The position numbers and the translations under genes are program-made. From Ifrita kowaldi (taxonomy: Eukaryota; Chordata; Aves; Passeriformes; Cinclosomatidae), in the NCBI GenBank assembly GCA_013398055.1, contig VZRS01012048.1, forward strand, positions 459,162 to 523,161: DNA of 64,000 nt, given 5' to 3'. Of this stretch, positions 52,801-64,000 are shown in pieces. A model generated the notes under the pieces. That model was given only the letters and a program-made list of their open reading frames with translations. It was not told the DNA's origin and ran no database searches. Every line of letters starts with the position of its first letter. The stretch's first letter is position 1.

Positions 52801-55800
52801 GACACTTACGTGATGCACTGCAGCTCTCAAGGTGCAGAGTACATTTCCCACCATCCAGAAAAGGTAAGGAACAATGTGTGATGCAAATACATGGTACCTA
52901 GCTAAATGTAACATCCCTTTTGATCAGTTTAAATCTGTGGTTTTAAACAACAATAAAAAGTGAATAAAAAAGGGCAATGTAGAGACAGGCTGCATCAGGA
53001 AAAGGTATGACAGGGGTGGTCTTAGAAAAAATGAAAATGGCTACCACTAGTTCATTTGGACAGGGAAATTATATGGAGAAAAATAAGCAAGGAATGTATA
53101 CAATAATGAATTTAAAAAAAACAAACAAAAAAAAAAAACAAAAAAAAAAACACCAAACCAAAACAAAACAAAAAACCCCAGTTCTTTGATTGCAATCTTG
53201 AGTAAACACAAGACAATAAAAAGTAGGAGACATCTTCAGTTACATGTATGGTAAATTAGCTGTTTACTTGCATTCATCTGCTGAACAAGTTGACAAACTG
53301 GGTCACAGAGCGAGAGGTGTACAAGGTCTTTATATAGGAACCGGAATCCACTAGATGGAGAATAGGAAGAGACTAACAACACAGTTCCTACATGTAAGTT
53401 AAATCAATCATTTATCTAGAACAACATATAGTAAGTACAACATGGTTTACTATGCAGGAAGACTATCGCAGTTACTAGAAAGCGGAAACTAATAGAGAAT
53501 GTAACACTAGCTGCAAACTAGTAGCCAAGTCCAGCAGACACTTAAAAACGTCCTGTTCAGAAGTATGGCTGCTCGAGTCTGAAGTTGAAACACTCAGCCC
53601 TCAAGTAGGGGGAAATCCCATTCGTCCTACCTGGAGCCTTTTACATCAGATTCCCCTCGCAGCACAAAACAGTTTTCTCTCCATGTTTCAGAACATCTTG
53701 TACACACAGAACATTACTGCAATCTAATCAGTAAAAATACCATAATTGCACAATGCAGCAAAGCTATCGAAAGGGTTCTATTGATCACATTCAGTCTCAC
53801 AGCAGCTGTGTTTTGCTTCCAAACCCTTTGACTGGTCAAGGGCAACTGATCTTTCAATGGAGCAAATACCTCCTGCACAAGCACTACAGGCTGGGATTTG
53901 TTGCCAGGGTTTGTGTTCAGGGATAAAAATGAGATTAAAAACACCATGAGGAGGAAGCCTGGCCATTCTCACAGCAGCCCGGGTGGTGAAGCTGTAGGCA
54001 ATTAACTGCCCAGCAACTCCTGCAGGTTCCTTCCCTCCCCACACTCCCAGCTGTCGTCTCCTGCCTGCACCTGCACCCATGCCCAGCAGGGCCCATCCCT
54101 TTCAGCATTTGGGTTTCCTGCTCTGTCCCAGATCATTGGCCCTCACAAATTGCACCCAGCAGGGATGGAAAAGAAAGAGTGGCTACATAGCTACACAGGA
54201 GGACATCCTCTGCTTCTCAAGGAAGCATCCACTACTAGGGACCAACGGCAGGTGCAGCACTTCCTCCAGTCAGTGAGCAGCTGGGCTGAGAGAACTGCAG
54301 ATGCAGTCCCATGCTCCTCCCAGGACAGCAGGAGACGCAGCTGCACTTCAAAGGATCACATCTTCCAATCCCTAAGTAAGGAGCGCTCTGCAGTTGAGCC
54401 CAATCACTTAAAGGACTGCACATCGTACTGATGGCACATTAGCAGGGTGCTGTAACTAAACTAAAAACACAGATCAGGATTCTCAACAACGTGCAGTTTT
54501 GTTTCAAAATCAGGTGTCTTGACAGAGCACCAGAGCTTACCAAGATACAGTTTCTGCAGTACTGTAGCTCTTTAGCACTGACTTTTCCCACCCTATAAAA
54601 CCTGTTACCCACATAATCTGCACACCAGCCGGCATGGGCTAGACACCTGTATTTTGGCTTGAGGGAACCCATGCTCTGAAAGCACCGCAGCAGGCAGTCA
54701 GATAGGTAGTCTCATAGACAGTAAGAGCTAGATCCAGTTAAAGACTGAAGCTCCTACAGGTCATGCACCAAGGTGCCAAAATTTTACATTTCCAGGACTT
54801 GTAGGCTCGGCATACAACACAAAGAGGAAGGAAGGAGCCTTACAATATGCCCTAAAATTCTTATATGCTGAGAAGGATACCCAGCCATGAAGCTGATCAA
54901 GACACGGCAGAAGGTAAAAGCAGGTATCTGCTTAGTGTCCAATCTCCAGTCATCTCCTAGACTTACAGGAGTCCTTTGAGAGTCCTTTGGAAGAACTCTC
55001 TGAAAAGTGATAAATGCCCATTTTTTATTAACAATAGAGCTTAAAGGTTCCCAAACCTCTTGCCCTTGGACACCACTATTGGTGACAGCCACAGTAGCAG
55101 CTTTTAGACCCCACTGCCTCACTCCAAAGCCATCAGCCTGACTAACCCCACATCTGACACTCCTCTGCTTTACATCCTACATCCCCACACCAATCCCTGC
55201 ATTCCATCTTTCCATCTCTCCCACCTTCCCACACACCACCACCTTCCAAACCAGCAACTCCAATCCCACATTTAGCCACACAATCTTGACCCACCACCTT
55301 TTTTTTTTACTGTCCAGTTGGCCACACCAGCTCATCAGCCACCACTCTGTGCTCCCTCAACCTCCACCTTGCTATGCTATCTGAAACCAGACGCACTTTT
55401 GGTTGGCTGAAGACTCCTCCAGCTCTTCAGGTTTCTTTCCCTGCACACGTTCAGAAATGCTCCTCTGCCTGACTAGCCTTTATTAACAGTGACCTACATT
55501 CAAACACACTAATGTGCTGCTTTAGCTGCTTCAGTTCTTCAGTGGAATAGCCCCCAAAACCTAAGTTCAGCTAAGTTTGCAAAGGAAATGTACAGTTTGG
55601 TTAAAATGCCAGCCAGGTCTTGTGGCAGCCTTTCTAAACTGGACCTTATGAAACAATTAGAGCCACTTCTTTCCATTAATCTGCCCTCCAAAAATGACAC
55701 TGTAAAACTGATTCAGCTGGTTTGAGTTCATCTTTTCAGATATGTATCTGAATTAAACAATATTCAGGAAAAGAGTACATTTTTTTGCAGTAGAAGTACG

Positions 55801-55860
55801 GTACTTTTGCCACTTCCCTTGGACCCTGATTAAATTCCCATCAAAGTACATAGAGTCAAG
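49881..55860. other. Upstream intergenic region, AT-rich
   Basis: No exon, RNA gene or named repeat was recognised apart from the A-rich stretch at 53112-53177. Short open frames show neither domains nor splice context. Confidence 0.6.
53112..53177. repeat. A-rich (AAAC)-type simple repeat
   Basis: About 65 bp of A runs separated by single C bases. It could be the decayed tail of a retroposed sequence, but nothing before it is recognisable. Confidence 0.8.
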
Positions 55861-56085
55861 TTGCATCAGGGAAGGTTCAGGCTGCACATTAGGAGGATTT
55901 TACAGAAAGAGTGGTTAAACTTTGGAATGGGCTGCCCAGGGAGGTGGTGGAGTCACCCTCCCTAGAGGTGTTTAAGAAAAGTCTGGACGTGGCACTTAGT
56001 GCCAAGGACTAGTTGACAAGATGGTGTTCAAAGACTAGATCATCTCAGAGGTCTTTTCCAACTAAATGGATTCTGTGATTTTGTG
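55861..56085 (+). mobile_element. CR1 LINE 3' end, plus strand
   Basis: Contains the bird CR1 3' hallmark GGGCTGCCCAGGGAGGTGGT followed by GGAGTCACCCTCCCTAGAGG, then GTCTGGACGTGGCACTTAGT and AGAGGTCTTTTCCAACTAAA. It ends at the ATTCTGTGATTTTGTG tail, a decayed form of the 8-bp CR1 terminal repeat. The 5' part is missing, as is usual for CR1 copies. Confidence 0.92.
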
Positions 56086-57321
56086 GAAGTCTATCAACTG
56101 ACTCCCAGGGGGCAGGTATTTGACCCAGTCCTAAGATACAAACACCATAAGCTAAGGGCACCAGGGCAGTCTGTACAATACTTTTGTTTTTTCAAGTTTC
56201 CATCAAATTTTTATATTTCCTACAGAAAAAATAGGTTGACGCAGCATTAAGAAACTGAGAGTGCCATGCACATAAAACTTACAAGACTGACAGCTGTCTT
56301 TGCAGCTGCTGTTAGGATCTGTGCAGGCCCACCCTGTGACCTGAACTAGGCAGGAGTCCGACTAAAACACATGTACAGGAGTGTCCCTGAAGGATGTGAT
56401 ACATACACATAAGAGAATCTGGTTGCAGCTGTAGCAGCAATCTGCTTTCCCTTCCCTCCTAAAAGCTAAGAACTAATATTCCTAATTCCTATGGTTTTGC
56501 TTATTTTCTTGCAATTTTAAAGAAAAAGAGGAAATCAGCTAGCATGCAACTGACCCCAACCCCAAGCAGCATCATCGGCCTCAGAGCTCCAGGGGTGCCA
56601 GCATCAGGCATCCACAGGGAGATGTGTATTTCCCTGAAGCCAGTGCGTGAAAAAAGCCTGATGAAGTGCAGCTCCAGGTGTGGGCTTGGCAGGAGCTGAA
56701 CCAAAGAGATTCCCCTGTGAAGGAAGGTTGATGGGGAGGGCTTTTGCACCCCTTCTGACGTAAACCCTGCAGTGTTTCCTGTGGAGCATTGCTGTTTTGA
56801 TGCAGCGCAAGCTCAGGCTTCAGGAGTCCAATCACTCAGGGTTTGTTTACACTGGGAGAGCTCTGCTGCTAGATATGCTGGCATCGCTCCTCAGTGTGGA
56901 TGTAACATATGCCAGAGAGGGAATTCCTCTGCCAGTCTAACGGTACCACTTCCCCCAGTGATATTAACAAAGCCAACAAAAGCACTTCTCTGACAGCACA
57001 GCTGCACCAGAGGGGGGTATATGATTTTTACTGCCTTCCCACTCCCCCCACCCCATGAAAATATTCCATAGGACTACCAAAGCCCTACAGAAGGGATGGA
57101 TTCTCTTCTGGGCAAGCTGCCAACATCATCCAATAGCACTCACTGCGGAGCAGGAAAATGGAGACCTGTATTAAATGTACTTAGACCCGATCAGTGTTTC
57201 ATCGGTCAAGAAGGGACAGGGGCCTCTGCCCGCAGGGTCTCAGTGATCCGTGACGAGGAGCAGCACAATGGAAACTTCTTGCAGATGAAGCTGGCCACCC
57301 CTGCTCAACTCCCCACCACGA

Positions 57322-57516
57322 CGGGAGTGATGAGGCACTGGAACAGGTTGCCCAGATAAGTCATGGATGCCTCATCCCTGGAAGTGCTCAAGGCCAGGCT
57401 GGATGGGGTTTTGAGCAACCTGGTCTAGTGAAAGGTGTCCCTTCCCATGGCAGGAGTGTTGGAACTAGATGATCTTTAAAGTCCCTTCCAACCCAAACCA
57501 TTCTATGATTCTCTGA
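57322..57516 (+). mobile_element. CR1 LINE 3' end, plus strand
   Basis: Contains GAGGCACTGGAACAGGTTGC, then CCAGGCTGGATGGGGTTTTG, AGCAACCTGGTCTAGTGAAA and GATGATCTTTAAAGTCCCTT. It ends with CCATTCTATGATTCTCTGA, the typical bird CR1 terminus. It looks less decayed than the copy at 55.9 kb and belongs to a different CR1 subfamily from it. Severely 5'-truncated. Confidence 0.95.
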
Positions 57517-57835
57517 CTCTGGTGATGGGTAATGGCAGCAACCACACCATACTGAGAGATGTGGAAAGAAAATGGCTTTGTTCTAGGCAGCAAAGTGAGG
57601 GAGAGAGCAGCACTGTCACACTGGCTGAGGATCAGGGAGTAAAGCTCAGCCAGCCAAGGTGCAAGACACTGCTTCCATGCTGCCAGCTCACAGTATTTTT
57701 GCATGCCCTGTCATGCTTGAAATGTTTTAAGGTTCCATCTCTTCAAATTGCAGCCACTGGGTAACAATTAATTAAAATTGTTATTTAAGGAAGATGTATA
57801 TTGAATTCCCCTCAGTGATCCATAGCCAGATTTTA

Positions 57836-57915
57836 ATAATATATATGCATATTATATATAATATATAAAAATATATATATACGTGTGTGTACGTATAAAT
57901 ACACTTACATACATA
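57836..57915. repeat. AT-rich microsatellite with TG/CGTG core
   Basis: Imperfect TA dinucleotides for about 50 bp, then ACGTGTGTGTACGTA and ATACA-type units. Likely to vary in length. Confidence 0.88.
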
Positions 57916-59749
57916 GCTAGTTTGCAAACTTCAATTTTAAAGCCAGACTTCCAGTTTCCTAAGGCTGGAATTACAGTCTTAAACTTTTTCAGCTGAACAA
58001 TGTGTTGCTGTCAGCCACTAGCATGCAGTGTAACCAGAGGGGAGCGTGCTGGTCGCATCCCCACAGTTCTTCTTTTTCTCCACACAGACACAGCACTTGG
58101 AGGGTAGCAGTAGGGCACCTGAGGGCTAAAGAATCACTTTTTCTGCTGTCCATATTATGTAAAGGCATAGCAAGAATGTATATAAAAACTGTGGAAAATA
58201 CATTAATGAGAGTAAGACCAGCAGAACTACAATATTTTTCTGTGTTTTCTCATAAAAACACAATTTAATCACCAACAGTTTCCTTAATTGCCCCCTCTTC
58301 TTAGGATCTGGCATGCCCTTATTTAACTCAGTCTAGACCTTTATGCATTGACAGGATCCGGTTTTCAAGGAAAAAGGCAGCACACACAGATACAAGTCCT
58401 CTGCTTCCTCAATCAGCACAGGCAGGGTATATTTCTCTGGATAATATCCCAGTCACCAGAACTACAGAGCCAGTACATAGACAGGAAAAGCAAGGGCATT
58501 CTCCTTCAAAGCATTCGTGCATCCCTGCTCTCACAAGGCAGTAGAGGTAACACGGTAAATTACAAGTAACAGGACCAAACAATCCTACGAAGCTCACAGT
58601 AACACTGATGAGAACAGCATGTATTCAGGAAAAAGGCACTCTAATGACTTTGGGATAACTTCTCCCCAGGCTCTCGGCTCGTCCTTGCAGTGCTTCCACC
58701 CTGGAGCAACAGCATTCACACACACACCGGGGTTCCCCAAGCATGCAGCCACGGCAGGCACAGCTGTCCAGCACGGATTATTCCTGCCAGAAGCACAATA
58801 AACTTCTTGGGAGGACTATGGCTGAGGGGAGAGAGCATATGCACATTAAAATGCAGATTTTGCTTCCTGCCTCCCAGGTCTGGTCCTGTGATGACCTGCT
58901 GCTGCTGCTGCAATAGGAGCAACCACAATACTTTCCCAACAGGTTTCAGTGAGCAAAGGCAGGACAGCCTTTAGGGTCAGCCAGGCAGACCCCAACAGCC
59001 TCACCAAGGCTTCAGGGTGAGAACGTCCTGCCAGAAGAACTTCCAAAATGTGGGTTGCTCAGTGCCAACTAGCACCTGGAAATATCTACTTTAGGAGTAA
59101 TGTCTGCACTGCTGGTGGGATGTTCTCAAGCTCTGTCTGGACTCCACATTCAGCTCACAGCCAGTGTTGCACCCTCTGCAAAGATACTGGGCTATTAAAA
59201 TCGTTGCTTGTTATTAACTGGCTCCAAAACACCTTCCCCTTGTTCTTCCTTCATAACATGTGAAATACCATGTTCAGGTCACACCTTGTTACAACAGGAG
59301 AGAAGTATATTTAGCCCCAATATTTATGTGTGAAATCAGAGATAAGTAAGCATAAATCTCCCTTTGCCCGAGACATAGGCACACACGCTCATCGCTGGTG
59401 ACATGGCTGCCACACGTGGCAGCCCAAACCCTGCTTTTGGATACTCTGACTCTCAGTGCTTGCGCTCATACACAACAATTCATTTGCCTTGTGAATTGCA
59501 AAGAGTTAATTTATTTCTAAATTACAATTCAGAACGCCTCATTTAGCCAAAGACCCCTATCATTAAAAAGAGGATCATACAGATCTATGAGGTATTTGTA
59601 CAAAGATCCTAATCTTTGCTGCCATCAGTCCTGGTACTACCCCAATTAATAACCAAATTAATGTCAACGCCAGTACCCAATCCTCCACAGGGAAAAGGAA
59701 TGACATTTTCTTTCAGCCATGCACCAAGTCTCATCCAGCAAGAGAGAGA

Positions 59750-60070
59750 GCTGCGTCTGTTTTCCCGGGGCCAGCCCCGTGCTGTCCGTCTCCCACCTCA
59801 GCGATGCGGGAGCAGCAAGAGGAAGCGGCTGTGTTTTGGATCAGCCTCCCACGCGCAGCAGAGCAGCTCCTGGGTTGTTCAATCCTACGCTCAGTGCAAC
59901 GGCTGGGGATGGTCCATTCGACGGAGGGGGGCCAGGGCGTGCGAGACCCAGCCGCGCACCCAGCACGCTCCCCATCCCCTGGCTTCAAAGCACCGAACCA
60001 GCTGCTGTCGTGCCCTCCAGGAGCCCCTGGCGGGAGGGGGGGCACCACGGGGTGTCAAATGGCTGCTGCA
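59750..60070. promoter_or_regulatory. CpG-rich patch, possible CpG island
   Basis: CpG dinucleotides are frequent, for example around GACCCAGCCGCGCACCCAGC, in otherwise AT-rich surroundings. It lies about 10.5 kb upstream of the ARHGEF7 island. It could be a distal promoter or enhancer, or the start of a noncoding transcript. Confidence 0.35.
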
Positions 60071-63000
60071 TCACATTCCCCAATGCGTCTTCCCTATTTT
60101 CCCCAAACAGAACAAAGCTGTCCTCAAAACGACGCTTTCTGTCGAACAGCTGACCAAAAATAAAAGTACAAACAAAACTTAATGGAGCGCGAAGCCTCAT
60201 ATGACAAGGAAAATTCCCGCTCCAATTCTGATCTCTGTTTACAACGTTGAAAGTGGGTCAAACTGGTCTGCGATGGAGGAATCTGTTTGGAAAATGATCT
60301 CTGCGAGGAAAAGCATCTAAGCGGCAGACAACTGCACTGCAATGCTTCCACGGGGATCCTCTCCCTGCCATCAAAGTAATTCAGTTTTACCACACAAGGT
60401 GGAAATCCTGTAACTTGAAGTTATAGCTTTTTATTCAAATTACTTAAATTCAGCAATTCCCTATATTTTGGAGCAAATCAACTAACCAGGGTGTTTCAGC
60501 ACAGATCTCCGTGCTTTAAAAAACTAAGACATGGCTGGATTTGGACAGGGTGCGGGAAGCTCTTGTTGGTTTTGTTGATTTTGTGGGTTTTTTTTAATAA
60601 TTGCCCTCATTTTTGCTCATTTCCTGTGTTCAGGACAAGGTTATTGAGCAGTACCATCACACTGCCAAACCCAACAATTTTGTTTTACCCTGTCATGGTC
60701 TCTTTCAAAATGCAAAGGAATGATTATTACATTAAATGAGAGCCCAAAAATAAGAAACAGTCTGTAACAATATTACTTTCCAAGGTATTTTCATTCCGAC
60801 TTCTGGAAATCTAGTGAATTTAATATCTGTCCTTTCCTGTTGTTCAAGATAGAAGATGATCGTAATGTAAACAAATTCAGCCAAAACTTCCTGGCAAGAA
60901 GCTCTGTAGGTTGTTCTGTGCAACGCTGGTATACAAATACACAGCAACCTAAAGGAAGAATATACTAACCAGCCTTGAAACCCACTAATTTGTGTTATCG
61001 ACTTATGAAAATTCTGTTCTTTGACCTTCAAGTGCTTGATTCCTTTTATGGTCACACAGTCTTTATTTTATTTTATTCTGCTAATTACTCTCAGTGTGCC
61101 CAGAGGCTTTAAAAAGCACAAAATGCCAAAAAATGTATTACTACATTCCTGCATGTATTGAATCCTCTTTCTAATCTGTTTTTGAAAGAAAGAAATAAAT
61201 TTATAGCATTTTCTAGAAAACATCTCTAAAAGCACCCCAAACTGATAAACATTCCTTCATATTTATAATTCATATTTTTTAATGTTCTATTTAGTTTTAG
61301 TTACTATTTTGTATTTACAGAAAAAAATGAGCTCTGTGAGTCTTCAAAGTGTCTGCTAATGTCAGATATTTATAGAAAGTTATGATCTCAAATGATTTTA
61401 AGAACTGAATCAGTCTACATCCGTGGGACAAACCTTGTCTCTTTTAGACTTCAAAAATGTCCAATTTTAACTGGAGACTTTCAGGGCAAATAAGGAATAA
61501 AAAGGCTCATATTTTAAATGCACTCAGTACAAAAAAAAGTGACATAAACAGCAGTAGCAGAAAAGACTTGGAAAAAATACTATGGCACAGGAAGGATGTA
61601 CATTTTAAATCTTTTTACTAACAAACAAAGAAAAAGAATAAAGTAACATGGAAACAGCTCAGATGTAACGTAGATGAGAACATGAAAGAGGTATGGGATA
61701 TAAATTCTGAGTCTACAGAAAAAGGATATTTACAAAGGTAGATGGAAAAATTAGTTTGTAACTCTCTTAGACACATCTATGAATTAGAAAGTGCATTGAG
61801 AATGCCCCATCGAAATAAGTACAGTTACCCTCACAAAACCAAAGATCCCCTTAAAAAATATTTAAAAGGGCTACTTCTCCCCAGACTCACAACTAAGTCA
61901 AAGGCAGAGGAGACACAGCGGGTCAGCAGGGACATCCAGGGCGGCCGCCTGTCCCAGCACCCTGCTCGACGCGGGGCGAGCTCGGGGAGGTGGGAGGCTG
62001 CGAGGCGCCAGCGTTCCTCCCGCCCTGGCTGCCATCCCAGCCTGCACACCACCCGCTGCAAACCCCGTGCTGCTGCACCACGAGGTCCACGGTGAGTCCC
62101 ACTGACAGCTCCTTGCACGCCAGGCTGGGGTCGGGGTGAGCTGTGGGGAGCTGTGCGCCTCTGCAAGCCCTCCTCTGTGTATGGGTGCTGTGAAGGGACC
62201 CCCACCCGAACATGAGAGGTGTTTGCTCCTCTGAGATTAAAAGAGAGCCTTTCATTCATTAACCAAGCTGTCCCCAATTATGCTGTAACAGAAAAGCACA
62301 TGTAGTTGGGAAACTCCTTTAACACTTGTTTCTGTTATGCTTTTTTTGTTTATTTTGTTGTTCAGCAGAGCCTTTTTTGCAGATTGAGTGCAGGACCCCA
62401 TTTTACTACGCTTGACATCTACACAAAGGGGAAAGACCTTTTCTGTCCTAAAGCTCAGAACCCAAAGTCCAAGAGGTGCTCAGGGAGTATGCCTGGAGCA
62501 GCACTGTGGGACAGGCTGCCAAAACCCTCCTTGGGCTTGGTGCTGCCAGGCAAAAGAGCCTGGGGACAAGGAGGCATGGGCAGAGCCTGTCAGAGCCAGT
62601 GGATAGTCAGGTGGAGGATCCCCACCCGCCCCCAGCCCCACGTCACATGTGTCACCCCGGATGGCAGAAGAGGACATTTACCTGCTCTGGAGCCCCAGTT
62701 CGCAGCCCAGAGCACTGGACAACAGTTTGTACCTCAGGTACCACCTCCACAAAACCGCAGCACCTTGGGAGCAGGGACACCCTCTTCAGCTCTATTGCTT
62801 GAACAGCCAACTTTGGGGGAAATGGTGGCGGGGAAAGCTGGCAGCAGCAGCGGCAGTGGCTTCAGCTGTCCCCGCTAGCCCCACTGGCCACCATGGCGGT
62901 CCCAGAGCTACCCACGCTCACACAGCCACCCGCACACTGTGCCCGCTCTCATCACTTCCATTGCCCGCCAATAGCACTGTGGGCTTCTGTGGGGTTTCTG

Positions 63001-63749
63001 TATCCCGGTGCCACCTCCTAACGTACCTGTGAATTTGGGAGGCAGGAATGAACTGCTACATCTGCAGAACGGGACTCCAGCCCAGATCCAAGACCTCCAC
63101 GCTACAGTACAACACAAAACAGTAACAACCCCAGCGGGTGGCAAACTGAAGAACCGAAAGGGGACAGCCCAGCCCAGTCTCCTGCTGAGCTCAAGGCACT
63201 GGTTTCAACTTTGTGGGTCTGCGGACAACTTGAAACAGAGCCACAAAAGGTAAGAAAAGCCCACTGTCAGCACGCTCCAATGAGCGGAGTGCTCTGCCAA
63301 CTGCAAAATGTGAAAAATACGGTGTTATTTTCAAGCAAGGAGTCATCCCATCAGCATAGCAGATGACCTTCCTCAATCTTCTCTTCACCACCTTGGACTG
63401 GCTCACAAGGAAAGTTTTTTGTCAATATGTGGATCTCTATGTGCACTATGTTACCGAACATCAGGTGAGAAAACGGTATTGTCCCAAGTTTTGAGGCGCA
63501 ACCAAACCTCTCTCCCTCTAGCTGAGCTACGACGGGAATTACGCACATAGAACACATAAAAGTTACCTGACAGAGTACGTTTTCTTCAAACACAACGCAG
63601 GCTAGAGCTGTAACGCTTTTTCAGCCCAAAAAAAAAAAAAAGGATGAGATTTTTTCCACGGGCTGCCGAACAGTAAAGGACCCAAATAACGCTAAAACAG
63701 CCTTCAAGAAAACTAAGCATCAAACGCTAAAATGTCCCTCGGAGGCTGG

Positions 63750-64000
63750 AAGGGACGAGCTGAATCACCTCCCAAGCGAGGTGAGGCACCGGCTATTCCA
63801 GCAGTTGCGTAGATAAGTTTGCAGCCGGCTCGTGGCACGCAAGAAAGGGTCCATAGTGCACCCCCCAAAATTAGTGCATCTCCCGTGCGCAGCCAGCACT
63901 CCGCTTTGGGGAGCGGAGCGTTTGTAAAACACTTGCAGAACAGTGGCCCCTCAGGGGGGAAGCCTTTCCAGCCCGGCTGCCGCTCCCCGCTCTCCCTCGG
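63750..64000. promoter_or_regulatory. CpG-rich edge, possible start of another CpG island
   Basis: CpG content rises towards the right edge. A 7-bp inverted repeat, CTCCGCT and AGCGGAG around TTGGGG, lies at 63899-63918. The patch is cut by the window boundary, so whether it is a promoter cannot be judged. Confidence 0.35.

Larger units (their letters stand above)
57916..64000. other. Upstream intergenic region with several GC/CpG-rich patches
   Basis: GC-rich stretches at about 59.75-60.07, 61.92-62.07, 62.46-63.1 and 63.75-64.0 kb alternate with AT-rich DNA. In the human genome the next gene upstream of ARHGEF7 is the divergently transcribed ANKRD10 (recalled), which would be on the plus strand to the right here. 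I see no exon of that gene. The open frames of 100-190 codons in these patches have no recognisable domain. Confidence 0.45.

Noticed and set aside
53007..53189. Possible retroposed gene with a poly-A tail
   Set aside because: The A-rich block could be a tail, but the sequence before it matches nothing I recognise and no target-site duplication was seen.
59616..60182. Open frame of 188 codons in the upstream CpG-rich patch
   Set aside because: Overlapping long frames on both strands show this is a composition effect; no recognisable protein.
62306..62878. Open frame of 190 codons near the right edge
   Set aside because: No recognisable domain and several competing frames over the same GC-rich stretch.

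Overview
The window is vertebrate nuclear DNA, almost certainly from a bird and probably a songbird or other neoavian. Five split exons on the minus strand encode the N-terminal part of ARHGEF7 (beta-PIX), each with consensus splice sites. Chicken-repeat-1 (CR1) LINE 3' ends with the bird-typical terminal motif are present. So are two pieces of long terminal repeats that I recognise from songbird genomes. There is no bacterial, plasmid or phage content, no CRISPR array, and no tRNA or rRNA gene that I could recognise.

Layout. ARHGEF7 runs right to left. Coding exons lie at 49142-49202 (truncated by an assembly gap), 17891-17975, 13582-13712, 10952-11153 and 1944-2032. They are separated by introns of about 31.2, 4.2, 2.4 and 8.9 kb. 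The gene continues off the left edge, where the Dbl-homology (DH), PH, GIT-binding and coiled-coil parts must lie. Read together, the exons give the second part of the calponin-homology (CH) domain, the CH-SH3 linker, the whole SH3 domain and the start of the SH3-DH linker. Codon phases agree at every junction that can be checked. The promoter sits in a CpG island at about 48.94-49.88 kb. This island contains an 82-base run of N that hides the expected start codon of the CH-containing isoform.

The introns are AT-rich and contain no other supported gene. They hold a degenerate CR1-type LINE of about 1.45 kb (30.8-32.3 kb), a minus-strand CR1-like 3' end (4.6 kb), one almost complete solo LTR (42.3-42.9 kb), one truncated LTR on the other strand (21.7-22.06 kb), a 74-bp tandem duplication (4.2 kb), A-rich simple repeats and a few short perfect inverted repeats.

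The right-hand 14 kb (49.9-64 kb) lies upstream of ARHGEF7. It has two CR1 3' ends, an AT microsatellite and several GC/CpG-rich patches, the last running off the right edge. In human the divergent neighbour here is ANKRD10. I see no exon of it, so the right-hand patches are only promoter candidates.

I looked for an undescribed system and found none. The points most worth checking concern gene structure: the gap over the first codons, a run of 11 C inside one splice acceptor, and an in-frame pair of exons between the CH and SH3 domains.
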